Positions 1 through 9,246 of a DNA stretch of 64,000 nt are shown piece by piece. Position 1 is the stretch's first letter; every line of letters starts with the position of its first letter. The position numbers and the translations under genes were made by a program. The notes beneath the pieces are model-generated. The model did not search any database, was not told the origin of the DNA, and saw only the letters and a program-made list of their open reading frames with translations. The stretch spans positions 3,162,001 through 3,226,000 of the forward strand of contig NZ_OZ242364.1 in the NCBI RefSeq assembly GCF_965208925.1, written 5' to 3'. The DNA comes from Poriferisodalis sp965208925. GTDB taxonomy: Bacteria; Actinomycetota; Acidimicrobiia; Acidimicrobiales; Poriferisodalaceae.

Positions 1-1005
1 CGACAGATCCCGAACGGCCGGGGCACGCCCCGTGTCCGTGGGAACCGTGACGTACAAATTGCGCACGGCCAGCACCGCATCGGGTCGGGTCGGTTCCGCC
101 GGGGCTTCCTCGCGGCGAGCAGGCGCGCCATCGTCCGCAAGACCGACTGCCACGCCCCGACGAGCAGCCTTTATTCGTCCGCCGGACCCCTCGGCCAGCA
201 CGTCCCGAAGAGCGTCGCCGAGAGCGTTGAACGCCAGGACGGTGAATGTGATGGCGAGACCCGGAGGCCACGGCGTAATGGGATTGTCTCGCTGCAGCGA
301 TCGGGCGGCGCGCAGCATCGATCCCCATGTGGCATCCGGCTGCTGCACGCCGAGTCCGAGGAAGCTCAGGGCCGCCTCGATCAGCAGCACCGCGGCGAGG
401 CTGATCGTGGTCTGGACAATCAGCGGCCCGTACATGTTGGGCAACAGGTAGCGCCCCAAAATCGTGCGTGTCGGCGCCCCGCTCAATTGCGCCGCCTCGA
501 TAAACGGCTCCTCACGTACCGATAGCACCATCGCTCGCGTCAATCTGATGAAGCGGAGGGCAAAGAGCACGCCGACAGCGATCATGGCGTTGGTGAGCCC
601 CGGTCCGAGGATCGCGATGATGGCGAACGCCAGGATGAGACCGGGTAGCGAGAAGATCGCGTCGACGATCCGCATGACGATGCGGTCCCACCATCCGCCG
701 GCATAGCCCACGAAGAGCCCGATCGGCACGCCGAGAATGAGCGCGGTACCGACAGCCTGGAGCATGGCCACGACCGCGGTCCGGGAGGAATGCACCAGGC
801 GGGAGTAGTTGTCGCGGCCGAGATCGTCAGTTCCCAACCAGTGATCGGCGCTTGGTCCGTCCAATACCGCCGTGAACTCTGCCGTATTGGGTTCGTGCGT
901 CGCCGCGAGAGTCGGGAACACTGCGCAGAACGCCACGAGCAGCAGCCACAGCAACGGGACATAGCCGCCGGGACGGGTGACAAGGCGTCGGAGCGGCGAA
1001 CTCAT
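1..1005 (-). CDS. Peptide/nickel-type ABC permease fused to ATPase (DppC-DppD), partial
   Basis: The reading frame starts at ATG 1005 and is still open at base 1, so 335 codons are visible. The first ~265 residues are a DppC-type permease: an N-terminal membrane helix, the sequence LGTDDLGRD typical of DppC, further helices, and an EAA loop (EAAQLSGAP). A charged linker follows, and then the frame begins an ABC ATPase N-terminus (VLAVRNLYVTV, then PAVRDLS). Permease-ATPase fusions of this kind are known in actinobacteria. It overlaps the upstream DppB gene by 4 bp (ATGA), so translation is probably coupled. It should form the cytoplasmic-membrane importer with the DppB and the lipoprotein encoded just upstream. 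The Walker motifs lie beyond the window, so ATPase integrity cannot be judged. Confidence 0.88.
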   Translation of the reverse strand, partial: MSSPLRRLVTRPGGYVPLLWLLLVAFCAVFPTLAATHEPNTAEFTAVLDGPSADHWLGTDDLGRDNYSRLVHSSRTAVVAMLQAVGTALILGVPIGLFVGYAGGWWDRIVMRIVDAIFSLPGLILAFAIIAILGPGLTNAMIAVGVLFALRFIRLTRAMVLSVREEPFIEAAQLSGAPTRTILGRYLLPNMYGPLIVQTTISLAAVLLIEAALSFLGLGVQQPDATWGSMLRAARSLQRDNPITPWPPGLAITFTVLAFNALGDALRDVLAEGSGGRIKAARRGVAVGLADDGAPARREEAPAEPTRPDAVLAVRNLYVTVPTDTGRAPAVRDLS

Positions 1006-1946
1006 GCCAGCCGAACTCGTGGATCGAAGTAGGCATAGGACATGTCGATCATCACGTTCATGAGGATCACGATGAGCGAGCTCACCATGACGATTCCCTG
1101 GACGACAGGAAGGTCCTGGGACAGCACGGCGCCGACTGCCTGCACGCCGATGCCCGGCATGCCGAAGATCTGCTCCACCAGCACCGCTCCGCCCAACATC
1201 ACCGACGCCTGAAAACCGATCACAGTGGCCACCGGGATGAGGGCGTTCTTCATGCCGTGGATTACGACAACCCGCCCGAAGCGCAGCCCCTTGGCTCGAG
1301 CGGCCCGGATGTAGGGTCGTTCCAGCACATCGAGCAAGCCCCCTCGCATCTGCCGTGCGATGACAGCCGCCGAGCCGAGCCCAAGTGCAATCGAAGGCAT
1401 GATCAAGTGCTTGACCCACTCGATGACGCTCTCGGTTGGCCCTGTATATCCGACCGCGGGAAGCCACCCGCGCTGAACCCCGATGTAGAACGCGAGCAAG
1501 ATCGCCACCCAGAAATTGGGGACCGCGAGGCCAGTCGCCGTTGCCAGCGAGATGACACGATCGGTGAGCCGACCTTGGCGTAGCGCCGCGATCGTGCCTC
1601 CGAGCACTCCGATGATCACCGCAACGAGCAGTCCGCCGGCAGCGACCGACAGCGTCACCGGGAATCGCTCGATCAACGTGTCGCTGACGTTGCGCGATGT
1701 GATAGCAGACTTGCCGAAGTCGCCACGAACCGCATCGGTGGCCCAGTTCCAGTACTGCTCGTGCAGCGGGCGGTCGAAGCCGAGCTGTTGGTCCAGCGCG
1801 GCCACGGCCTCAGGCGAAGCCCCTTCACCCAGGATGGTCTCTGATGCCGAACCCGGCATCAGGTGCACCAGCGCGAACGCCAGCAGTGAGACAAGAAATA
1901 CCAGAGGGACGGCTGTCGCCAGCCGATAGGCGAAGGTGCGGCCCAC
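1002..1946 (-). CDS. Peptide/nickel-type ABC transporter permease (DppB family)
   Basis: 314 aa, the normal DppB length. It has an N-terminal helix (about residues 8-28, PLVFLVSLLAFALVHLMPG), a periplasmic segment, then five more hydrophobic segments. The EAA-type cytoplasmic loop (YIRAARAKGL) contacts the ATPase. It lies 12 nt downstream of the substrate-binding lipoprotein gene and overlaps the DppC-DppD fusion by 4 bp, so all three form one minus-strand operon. The family imports oligopeptides, nickel chelates or glycosides. The flanking catabolic genes suggest an aromatic or conjugated growth substrate, but that is inference. Confidence 0.92.
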   Translation of the reverse strand: MGRTFAYRLATAVPLVFLVSLLAFALVHLMPGSASETILGEGASPEAVAALDQQLGFDRPLHEQYWNWATDAVRGDFGKSAITSRNVSDTLIERFPVTLSVAAGGLLVAVIIGVLGGTIAALRQGRLTDRVISLATATGLAVPNFWVAILLAFYIGVQRGWLPAVGYTGPTESVIEWVKHLIMPSIALGLGSAAVIARQMRGGLLDVLERPYIRAARAKGLRFGRVVVIHGMKNALIPVATVIGFQASVMLGGAVLVEQIFGMPGIGVQAVGAVLSQDLPVVQGIVMVSSLIVILMNVMIDMSYAYFDPRVRLA

Positions 1947-1958
1947 CCGCCTGTTGGC

Positions 1959-3614
1959 CTATGACTTCGGCGTGAGGCCGCGTATGCCGATGCCAATCGT
2001 GACGCCCTCCCACGCCTGGATGTCGAACCTGTCGGGGTTGTAGCCGATGATGTTTGAGTTGCGCCAGACCGGCACGATCCAGGCCAGGTCGTACGCCTCT
2101 CGGAGCATTGCCCGGTAGGCGGCGTTTGCTCCATCTTCATCCGGCGCCGCCGCGGCGGCCTCAACATGGGCGAGCACCGACGGGACTGGCACGTTCCACG
2201 GATTGAAGATGGACGGAGGCGCAAAGTAGGTCTGAAACACCTGATCTGGATGGCCCGAGTCCAAGAAGTACGCCCCGGTTCCGACTTCTTGGGCGGCGAT
2301 GTGCGCAACATGCTGGCCGGGTTGCGTGTCGCGAATGGTCATGTTCACGCCCACTTCACTCAGCATGGCAGACGTCGTCTGATTCATGACATTGAATATG
2401 CCCCAGCTCGGCGTCTCGAACGTGAGATCGGTCACCCCGGCCTCAGCGAGCAGCTCCCTCGCTCTATCCGGGTCGTACGGATAGCCCTCGTACCCCTCGA
2501 TGTACCACGGAGAACCCTCGTCGAACACCTGATTGGCAGGTTCGCCTACTCCTCGCACGACCGAGGCGCCCCAGCCGTCGCGGCTCATCGCGTGCGCGAG
2601 CGCTTGCCGCACTCTGATGTCGGCGAATTCGGGTATGAGATTGCCGCCGATGTCGAAGAAGATGAGCATCGAGTAGCTGTTGTGCGCTTGGGCGACCTCC
2701 AGACCGGCAGCCTCGGCGTCACCGAGCTGGAATGCACGCAGCGGAGCGACGTCGACCTCGCCGGTGAGCAGGGCGTTGAATCTGGCTTCATCGTCAGTGA
2801 GCTGGGTCCACGTGATCCGTGCAACACCCTGGTCGGCAGGATTCCAGTAGTCGGGGTTGTAGTCCAGAATCAACGACGACTCGGTCCGCTCGGTGATCAT
2901 GAATGGTCCGGTACCAGCCGGCACGCCGGCAGCTACGTCTTGCGGCGCGACGCCCGGGCTCACCATGAGGCCAGCAAACGTCGCCAGCACGTTCAGCAGA
3001 TCGCGATCGGTGCCGGCCATGTGGAAGACAACTTCGGTCGGAGAGACCACTTCGACCTCGGTGATCTGCAGGAGCACACCGGCATTTCGGCCAGGGGTGG
3101 CCTTGACCTTCTCGATGTTGTACTTCACGGCCTCCGCGTCAAAGGGGGTTCCGTCGTGGAAGGTCACGCCTTCCCGCAGGAAGAACCGGGCTTCGGTGTC
3201 GCTGATCTCCCAGTGCGTGGCGAGGCCCGGAACGAGTGAGTTGTCGGGCATCTCGTTGACGAGGCCGTCGTAGATCACGTGGTAGTAGAGCATCACGAAG
3301 GCGCGTGATTCCAGATGCGGGTCCATCGTGAGCGGACCGAGCGGCGTGCCGTAGCGAAGCTCCCCGGTCGGAGCTGCCATTGCCGCATCGTCGTCGCCAG
3401 CGGCGCCGTCGTCACCGGCGCTGCTGTCTGCCGCGCCGTCGTCTGCCGCGCCGTCGTCAACGGCACCGTCGTCAGCCGCATCGGCGGGCGCATCTTCGCT
3501 GACCTGCGACGCGTCGTCGACTTCATCGGCAGGACCGTCGTCGGCATCATCGTCAGTACCGCACGCCGCGGCAATCAGGCTGAGCGACAACACCAATACG
3601 AGCAACTTACGCAT
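1959..3614 (-). CDS. ABC transporter substrate-binding lipoprotein, family 5 (DppA/OppA-like)
   Basis: 551 aa from ATG 3614. This start is chosen because it gives a clean lipoprotein signal (MRKLLVLVLSLSLIAAAC, lipid-modified Cys18) and has AGAGGGG upstream; the longer frame adds 20 non-signal residues. After Cys18 comes an Asp/Ala-rich linker of about 55 residues, then a family-5 solute-binding domain (start YGTPLGPLTMDPH; later FHDGTPFDAEAVKYN, the family signature region). It should be anchored outside the membrane and deliver ligand to the DppB/DppC-D importer. A TTTTCGATAT element sits upstream, shared with two catabolic promoters in this window. The ligand is unknown. Confidence 0.93.
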   Translation of the reverse strand: MRKLLVLVLSLSLIAAACGTDDDADDGPADEVDDASQVSEDAPADAADDGAVDDGAADDGAADSSAGDDGAAGDDDAAMAAPTGELRYGTPLGPLTMDPHLESRAFVMLYYHVIYDGLVNEMPDNSLVPGLATHWEISDTEARFFLREGVTFHDGTPFDAEAVKYNIEKVKATPGRNAGVLLQITEVEVVSPTEVVFHMAGTDRDLLNVLATFAGLMVSPGVAPQDVAAGVPAGTGPFMITERTESSLILDYNPDYWNPADQGVARITWTQLTDDEARFNALLTGEVDVAPLRAFQLGDAEAAGLEVAQAHNSYSMLIFFDIGGNLIPEFADIRVRQALAHAMSRDGWGASVVRGVGEPANQVFDEGSPWYIEGYEGYPYDPDRARELLAEAGVTDLTFETPSWGIFNVMNQTTSAMLSEVGVNMTIRDTQPGQHVAHIAAQEVGTGAYFLDSGHPDQVFQTYFAPPSIFNPWNVPVPSVLAHVEAAAAAPDEDGANAAYRAMLREAYDLAWIVPVWRNSNIIGYNPDRFDIQAWEGVTIGIGIRGLTPKS

Positions 3615-3653
3615 GCGAATTCCCCTCTGATCAGGATTCGGTAATTGATCCAA

Positions 3654-3663
3654 TTTTCGATAT
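3654..3663. promoter_or_regulatory. TTTTCGATAT element upstream of substrate-binding protein gene
   Basis: TTTTCGATAT lies about 40 bp upstream of the lipoprotein start. It matches TTTTCGAAAT at 4754-4763 and 15711-15720 in 9 of 10 positions; all three lie in promoter regions of the same catabolic block. It is a candidate operator for the GntR-type regulator at 14955-15653; the regulator assignment is inference. Confidence 0.35.
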
Positions 3664-3734
3664 CTGCCAGACACTACGACAATCGGCCGACTGCGTTCAC
3701 CACATCTCGCGCCGACCCCACGTCTCGATTCCTG

Positions 3735-4652
3735 CTACGGGGCTGCTGCCATGGCCTCGATGATCTCGCCGATATCTGTGGGAGCGAGGGCATCGGGAGT
3801 GGGATGACCCCAGATGTACAGCGCCTTGTCCGGCTCCCACGTGCGTGCCATCCACTCCGCATCATCGACGATCTGGTCGATGTCGGAGAAATACTCGGCG
3901 AAGTTCCCAGCGGGATCCCGGAAGTACCAGAAGAGGTTCGAACCCAAGAAGTGGCGCCCGAGACCCCATGCATGTCGATCCGGGTCACCCTTGAGCAAGT
4001 GGGTGGCGCCGTGACCGATGGCGTCCATGGAGTCGAGCTGCCACGACGAGTGGTGCAGGAACGGCACCGGTGCCGCAGCCAGAGCGAAATTGTGGTGATC
4101 CGTGGAACACCGCACGAATTCAACGACCCCGTCCACCCGGTCGCTGAGCCGGAAGCCGAGAACCGTCTGCAGGAACTGGCTGGTGGCCTCGATATCGGGT
4201 GTCCCCACCGCCACGTGTCCCAGTCGGCGAGGTTGGGCCGGCCCGCCTTCGAACAGCGTCGCTGGCCGCTCATTGGGTCGTCCGGTGTTGCCCGGAACAT
4301 TGATCGGTGCGGGTTGCACCGGTACCGGCGCAACGCGTGGCATCACGGCCACGTGGATAGGCAGGCGCAGCGTCGGTTCGACGACGGTGATCGCGCCGTG
4401 GTTCTCTGCAACCTCGATGTCTTGCTTCGCTGCAGCGGCCTTGATGCGCTCGAAATCGTCAGGTGAGTCGGCGCCGAGGGTGACGTCGACAAGCTGGCGC
4501 CAGGGTCGCTGCACCAACGTGAGCTGCTGGCCGCCGGCAGTGGAGCAGAACGCGTTGCCGTCGCCGCCGAGGCCGAACTCACGGTAGAAGGGCGTCACCG
4601 CTGCTATGTCGGGTACCCCCAGCGTGATGGCCATCATCCCATGAAGACTCAT
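3735..4652 (-). CDS. Two-domain VOC extradiol dioxygenase-like protein
   Basis: 305 aa, the size of type I extradiol dioxygenases of the 2,3-dihydroxybiphenyl/HsaC kind, with two VOC modules. The catalytic C-terminal module shows the expected metal-ligand positions: His in LGHVAVGTPD, His in the FLHHSSWQLD stretch, and Glu in AGNFAEYFSD. It would cleave a catechol next to the hydroxyls using Fe(II) and O2. It is transcribed away from the flavin monooxygenase gene at 4799, which would make the catechol. The two share a 146-bp divergent promoter region. The N-terminal module is degenerate (MMAITLGVPDIAAV). The substrate cannot be read from sequence. Confidence 0.82.
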   Translation of the reverse strand: MSLHGMMAITLGVPDIAAVTPFYREFGLGGDGNAFCSTAGGQQLTLVQRPWRQLVDVTLGADSPDDFERIKAAAAKQDIEVAENHGAITVVEPTLRLPIHVAVMPRVAPVPVQPAPINVPGNTGRPNERPATLFEGGPAQPRRLGHVAVGTPDIEATSQFLQTVLGFRLSDRVDGVVEFVRCSTDHHNFALAAAPVPFLHHSSWQLDSMDAIGHGATHLLKGDPDRHAWGLGRHFLGSNLFWYFRDPAGNFAEYFSDIDQIVDDAEWMARTWEPDKALYIWGHPTPDALAPTDIGEIIEAMAAAP

Positions 4653-4753
4653 CTGTCACCCTCCTCGACGACGCCGGATGCGACGTGGCACTGTTGCCGA
4701 TCTCAATCTAGTTTGTTTTCAATTCTCTAACATAAACTCGCATAAGACATCTA

Positions 4754-4763
4754 TTTTCGAAAT
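4754..4763. promoter_or_regulatory. TTTTCGAAAT element in divergent promoter region
   Basis: TTTTCGAAAT, with the internal palindrome TTTCGAAA, lies in the AT-rich gap between the extradiol dioxygenase (start 4652) and the flavin monooxygenase (start 4799). The identical 10-mer recurs at 15711-15720. It is a possible shared operator for the catabolic regulator. Confidence 0.4.
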
Positions 4764-4798
4764 CAGGCCTTGTGAGTCTGGTCAAGCTGGAGACGCTG

Positions 4799-6004
4799 AT
4801 GACGAGTGTGACCGAATCGAGAGCGTCTGAGGGAGTATCGGCACCCGCGGAGATCGTCGACCGAGCCCGCTCCCTGGTTCCTCTGCTCCGAGAACGAGCG
4901 GCAGCGACTACTCAGCACAGGCGGCTTCTCGACGAGACCGTCGCCGACCTGCGGGAACACGGTCTGCTCAAGGTGTTGCAAGCTAGGCGAAACGGCGGCT
5001 TCGAGATGCCGATGCGCACACACCTCGACGTGATCTCCACGCTCGCCGAAGGGTGCGGGTCGACTGCGTGGGTCGCTGGCGTAACCCACGCGCATTCGTG
5101 GATGATGTCGCACTTTCCTCAAGCGGCTCAGGACGAGACCTACGGCGTGGATCCTGACACGCTGATCTCCGCGGTGATTGCACCCCGAGGCAGGGCAGAG
5201 CGCCAAGCAGACGGCAGCTTCCGGTTGAGCGGATTCTGGCCATTCGCGTCCGGAAGCGAGCATGCACAGTGGCTCTTCATAGGTGCTGAGGTCTTTGATG
5301 GCAGCGAGATGGTCGACGCCGGTGACTTTCTCGTGCCCAGCGGCGAGATCACCTACCTGGACGACTGGTTCGTGACCGGGCTCGCGGGCACGGGCTCATG
5401 CTCGGTGACGCTGGAGGACCATCCGGTTCCCGCCCACCGCTTCCTATCGCTGCCCGCACTGATCGCAGGCCAGACGCCTGGACGCGGCCTCCACGACGGA
5501 TGGCAGCCCGGTCTCGCTGCGTTTCCGGTGCTCATACTGGCCCTTGCCGGAGGTGCACTTGGCCTCGCCCGCTCCGCCCTCGGCAGCTTTCCCGAGGTGA
5601 TCGGCGGCAAGACCATCACCTATACCGACTACATCCAGCGCGAGTACCCGTCCACGCACCTGATGGTGGCTCAAGCGACCGCGCAGGTCGATCAGGCCCA
5701 GTTCCACCTCTATCGCGCCGCGGACCGGATGGACGACGCAGCTCGTTCAGGTGCTCTGCTGGACATCGTCGAACGGGTACGGGTGCGGGCCGACGCCGCC
5801 GAAGCAGTCGCCATGTGCATGGAGTCCGTGAAATCCCTCTTCCAAGCGACCGGCGGATCCGGCCTGCGCGCCTCGAACCCGATCGGGCTGGCCTTGGCAG
5901 ACCTCCAGGCGATGTGCATGCACGGCGGCCTCGCTCTCGAGCCTGCGAGAGCCCTCTACGGACGGGTCCTGCTCGGTCTCGAACCCGACACGGTGACCAT
6001 CTAG
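4799..6004 (+). CDS. Acyl-CoA dehydrogenase-fold flavin monooxygenase (HsaA-like, group D)
   Basis: 401 aa from ATG 4799, preferred over GTG 4772 because GGAG sits 6 nt upstream. The fold is acyl-CoA dehydrogenase-like, but the sequence follows group D two-component monooxygenases such as HsaA: CGSTAWVAGVTHAHSW, then GFWPFASGSEHAQW, then FVTGLAGTGSCSV. The typical acyl-CoA dehydrogenase catalytic base context is absent. Such enzymes use reduced FMN from a separate reductase to hydroxylate phenols to catechols; no obvious reductase partner is next to it. It begins a plus-strand run of catabolic genes reaching 14881. It is probably the step before extradiol ring cleavage. Confidence 0.82.
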   Translation: MTSVTESRASEGVSAPAEIVDRARSLVPLLRERAAATTQHRRLLDETVADLREHGLLKVLQARRNGGFEMPMRTHLDVISTLAEGCGSTAWVAGVTHAHSWMMSHFPQAAQDETYGVDPDTLISAVIAPRGRAERQADGSFRLSGFWPFASGSEHAQWLFIGAEVFDGSEMVDAGDFLVPSGEITYLDDWFVTGLAGTGSCSVTLEDHPVPAHRFLSLPALIAGQTPGRGLHDGWQPGLAAFPVLILALAGGALGLARSALGSFPEVIGGKTITYTDYIQREYPSTHLMVAQATAQVDQAQFHLYRAADRMDDAARSGALLDIVERVRVRADAAEAVAMCMESVKSLFQATGGSGLRASNPIGLALADLQAMCMHGGLALEPARALYGRVLLGLEPDTVTI

Positions 6005-6093
6005 CGCGACGATTCGGAGCCCGCTGAAATGCACCCACGAACCGCAAGCCCCCAACCCTCCCTCAAGGAATCAAGAGAAAGGCCGTCCGTCTA

Positions 6094-6927
6094 ATGCAGC
6101 GAGAAGAACACATGCTTGGAGAGGTCTTCTCCTACCGATTCGCTGGCCCCGACCCCGACCACGCGCTGCTGGTCATGCATGGCATCGCCTCGCACGGGGG
6201 CATCTACGACAACTTCGGCGCCCACTACGCCGCGCAGGGCGCGGAAGTGTGGTGCATGGACGCGCCAGGACACGGCCGGTCGTGCATTTCCCAGCGGCCC
6301 GGCCAGTGGACCTTTGAGCAGTGGGTCGACGCTGCCGTTGCCTATGGCGATCACATCACCGATACGACCGGCCTCCCAGTGATCATCAAGGGATCGTCGC
6401 TCGGGGCCGCCGCGGCCTATTGCGCGATGGCTGCGTCGGAGACATTCCCAGGATCGGTGCTCATGGGCTTCATGATTCCCTCGAGTCCGATGATGAAGCC
6501 GACCAACGTGTTCCGGACTGAAGCGTTCGAGAAGCTCAGCGCCATCATGGGCGACAAGTTCGTGCTCCACATTGAGCGCTTCTTCGACTTCGACACCGAC
6601 TATGGCTACGTCGGTGCAGCGGAGCAGAAGAAGGCTGACCCGTACAACACCTGGTTTTACGACATGTCCTCGTGGGGATCGCTCTTCCGCTACGACCCGG
6701 CAGTCCCTCTTGCGGAGAACACCAAGCCCATTCTGTTCACGGTCGGCGAAAACGACCCCACCTTTCCGCCCGAGGTCGCTCGCCGAGTGACCGACGCTAC
6801 GGCCGGCCCCGTCGAGCTCTACATGGAGCCGCAGGGCAAGCACCAGCTCATGCTCTTCCACACTCACCAATACACCGACGTCGTCACCGATTGGTGCCGA
6901 CATCTCATCAACGGAGCAAGCTCATGA
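6094..6927 (+). CDS. Alpha/beta hydrolase, probable meta-cleavage product hydrolase or esterase
   Basis: 277 aa. It has an alpha/beta hydrolase fold with oxyanion-hole HGIASHGG, a nucleophile elbow G-S-S-L-G (Ser102), an acid Asp in GENDPTF and a catalytic His in QGKHQLM. Lying between a hydroxylase and a VOC dioxygenase-like gene, it could hydrolyse a C-C bond in the ring-opened product, as HsaD/BphD do. An ester hydrolase role is equally possible, since the sequence also resembles lysophospholipase-like enzymes. Its last 4 bp overlap the next gene (ATGA). Confidence 0.78.
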   Translation: MQREEHMLGEVFSYRFAGPDPDHALLVMHGIASHGGIYDNFGAHYAAQGAEVWCMDAPGHGRSCISQRPGQWTFEQWVDAAVAYGDHITDTTGLPVIIKGSSLGAAAAYCAMAASETFPGSVLMGFMIPSSPMMKPTNVFRTEAFEKLSAIMGDKFVLHIERFFDFDTDYGYVGAAEQKKADPYNTWFYDMSSWGSLFRYDPAVPLAENTKPILFTVGENDPTFPPEVARRVTDATAGPVELYMEPQGKHQLMLFHTHQYTDVVTDWCRHLINGASS

Positions 6928-7610
6928 CTGTTCTCCATCCGACCGGCGTCAATCACCTGGCGCTGTCCACCCGCGACATGAAGACCCAGCTCATGTTCTG
7001 GTCCGACGTCATGGGTTGTGCTGTCAAGGCGCTGTATTGGATGCACGGTGTGGAAGGCACCTTCCACGGCTTCGTCGAACTGTCGCCCGAGAGCTACGTC
7101 GCATTCGTGCAGCATCCCGACAACCCAGAAGAGGTCGAGCTTGGGGTCACCCACCCCGGCAGCGCTACCGGGCCCGTGACCGCAGGCACCATGCAGCACG
7201 TCGCCCTCCACACCGAATCGTTCGCGAGCTTGCTCGCGCTGCGAGACCGCATTCGTGCCAAGGGTGTCCAAGTCATGGGGCCCATCGACCACGGGATGCT
7301 GCAGTCGATCTACTTCGGCGGTCCAGAAGGGCTCAGCCTCGAGGTCACTACCGGATCGGACATCCCTGCTGACCAGTGGATCGACCCGGAGGTTGTGGAT
7401 CTGTGCGGCATCTCCGACGCCGAAATCGAGGCACTGAAGCACCCCGAGCCGTATGAGGCCGAGGGCGGCGCCGTGTCCCAGCCCCCAAGGGAGAAGTGGC
7501 AGAACGCCACCCTGCTTCCGGTGAAGTACCACGACGCCGTCATGCGGATCCCCGACGAAGTGGCATGGGACCGATTCAGCGAAACCACTCCACCGGTTGA
7601 GGCGAGCTGA
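6924..7610 (+). CDS. VOC family protein, extradiol dioxygenase-like
   Basis: 228 aa from ATG 6924, which overlaps the stop of the hydrolase gene by 4 bp. The VOC fold is indicated by VNHLALSTRDM at the N-terminus, MQHVALHTES in the middle and GPEGLSLEVTTG near residue 135. These positions match the two His and one Glu metal ligands of glyoxalase/extradiol enzymes. A further ~80-residue tail lacks a recognisable domain. Its position in the catabolic run suggests ring cleavage or isomerisation of a pathway intermediate. Which of the three VOC proteins in this block cleaves the ring is not decidable here. Confidence 0.72.
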   Translation: MTVLHPTGVNHLALSTRDMKTQLMFWSDVMGCAVKALYWMHGVEGTFHGFVELSPESYVAFVQHPDNPEEVELGVTHPGSATGPVTAGTMQHVALHTESFASLLALRDRIRAKGVQVMGPIDHGMLQSIYFGGPEGLSLEVTTGSDIPADQWIDPEVVDLCGISDAEIEALKHPEPYEAEGGAVSQPPREKWQNATLLPVKYHDAVMRIPDEVAWDRFSETTPPVEAS

Positions 7611-7665
7611 CTCGACGCATCGAACTGCGATCAAGCGCCCGAATGCCACAAGGGGCTGGCACGAC

Positions 7666-9234
7666 ATGACGACGGGGGCCAAACGACCGAACGTGCTGTT
7701 CATCATCTGCGACCAGCTCCGAGCCGATCATCTCGGCTACGCCGGCAATAGGGCCGTTCGCACGCCGAACGTCGATCGGCTCGCGTCGCAGAGTGTGATC
7801 TTCGATCAGGCCTTCGTGTCGAACCCGATCTGCATGCCCAACCGGTCCACGATCATGACCGGATTGATGCCGTCGGGCCACGGTGTCATATTCAACGACC
7901 GGTCCCTGGATCCCGCCTACAACACATTTGTCCGCCGACTGCGCACCAGCGGATGGAACACGGCACTCATCGGCAAGTCGCACCTCCAGCACGGAATGAG
8001 CCGCGAGACGGTGCAAGAGCTCGGGCCGGCGCCAGGCCGATATGCGCCCTACGAGGAGGGCTGGGACACCCTCGAGCACCAAGAGCGGTACGCAGCCGGG
8101 GAGGTCATCGCACCGGATGACTTCTACGGCTTCGGCCACATCGAGCTGACGATCGGCCATGGCGCTCTTGTCGCTGGACATCACTACCAGTGGGCGCTTG
8201 AACGGGGGGCAACTCCCGAACTCCTGGCCACCGGCACCGACCCCGAGTCGCCCATTCCGGGACGCTCCGAGCATTGGTGGCAAGTCCACCCCGCTCCCTA
8301 CCCGGACGAGATTCACTCCACCACGTACGTCACCGAGCGGACCATTGAGTTCATCAAGGCGGCCGAAACCGGGGACACACCATGGATGGTGTGGTGCTCA
8401 TATCCCGATCCGCACCATCCGATGGCGATCCCCGAGCCCTGGTTCAGCCGCCATTCGCCTCATGACATGCAAGTCCCTTCGACCTTCGACGATCCTGGCA
8501 ACGACTGGGCACCGCACCTGCACGCCACGCGGGGACGGGAACCATCGCCGCTGTGGAACCAGAGCCCACGCCCGTTCGGTCCGACACATGAGCAGCTCAT
8601 TGACGCCTTGGCGGTTACCTACGGGATGATCGAAGCGATCGACAACGGCGTGGGTCAAGTTCTCGACACCGTCTCGGACCTCGGTGCCGACGACAACACG
8701 ATTGTGATCTTCACGAGCGACCACGGCGACATGATGGGCGACCACGGATTGATCCTGAAGGGCGCGATGCACTTTCAGGGGATGATCCGCGCCCCGCTCA
8801 CGATCAAGGCGCCCGGCCGGTCGTCGGCCCGTACCTCGTCGCTGGCGGCCAGCATCGACCTCCCCCACACCGTGCTCGACATCTGCGGAGTCTCTGAGTA
8901 TCAGGGAATGCAGGGCCGCAGCCTCGTGCCAATCCTCGAAGACCCGCTGGCGAGCGTGCGTGAGAGCGCATTGATCGAAGAAGACTTCCCGAGCGAGATC
9001 TTCCGCGGTCCGGTGCCCGCCAGAACCAGGACTGTGATCAGCGCAGAAGGTCGCTACACCCGCGACTCCCACGGCTTCGAGACGCTCTACGACTTGACGA
9101 ACGACCCCGACGAGCTTGTCAACTTGGCCGTCGACGGCCGCGACCCGGCACGCCGGGCGGCGTTGCTCGAGCGTCTGACCGACGAGATCATCGAGGTCAC
9201 GCCGTCCGTCCGACTCGAACCCGTCTCGACCTAG
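7666..9234 (+). CDS. Sulfatase (formylglycine type)
   Basis: 522 aa from ATG 7666; an earlier in-frame start would overlap the previous gene and add no domain. It starts with the sulfatase core RPNVLFIICDQLRADHLG (metal-binding Asp). It carries the C-x-P-x-R signature as ICMPNRSTIMTG with Cys56, which must be oxidised to formylglycine by a maturase encoded elsewhere. The second metal site appears as FTSDHGDMMGDHG. There is no signal peptide, so it is probably cytoplasmic and would act on an imported sulfate ester. Phosphonate-monoester hydrolases share this fold, so the substrate class is a best guess. Embedded among aromatic oxygenases, it suggests the growth substrate is an aryl or alkyl sulfate. 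Confidence 0.87.
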   Translation: MTTGAKRPNVLFIICDQLRADHLGYAGNRAVRTPNVDRLASQSVIFDQAFVSNPICMPNRSTIMTGLMPSGHGVIFNDRSLDPAYNTFVRRLRTSGWNTALIGKSHLQHGMSRETVQELGPAPGRYAPYEEGWDTLEHQERYAAGEVIAPDDFYGFGHIELTIGHGALVAGHHYQWALERGATPELLATGTDPESPIPGRSEHWWQVHPAPYPDEIHSTTYVTERTIEFIKAAETGDTPWMVWCSYPDPHHPMAIPEPWFSRHSPHDMQVPSTFDDPGNDWAPHLHATRGREPSPLWNQSPRPFGPTHEQLIDALAVTYGMIEAIDNGVGQVLDTVSDLGADDNTIVIFTSDHGDMMGDHGLILKGAMHFQGMIRAPLTIKAPGRSSARTSSLAASIDLPHTVLDICGVSEYQGMQGRSLVPILEDPLASVRESALIEEDFPSEIFRGPVPARTRTVISAEGRYTRDSHGFETLYDLTNDPDELVNLAVDGRDPARRAALLERLTDEIIEVTPSVRLEPVST

Positions 9235-9246
9235 GGGTTGCCGATC

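Noticed and set aside
2166..3239. 357-codon plus-strand frame opposite the substrate-binding protein
   Set aside because: Shadow of the lipoprotein gene, with His/Arg-rich composition typical of antisense frames.
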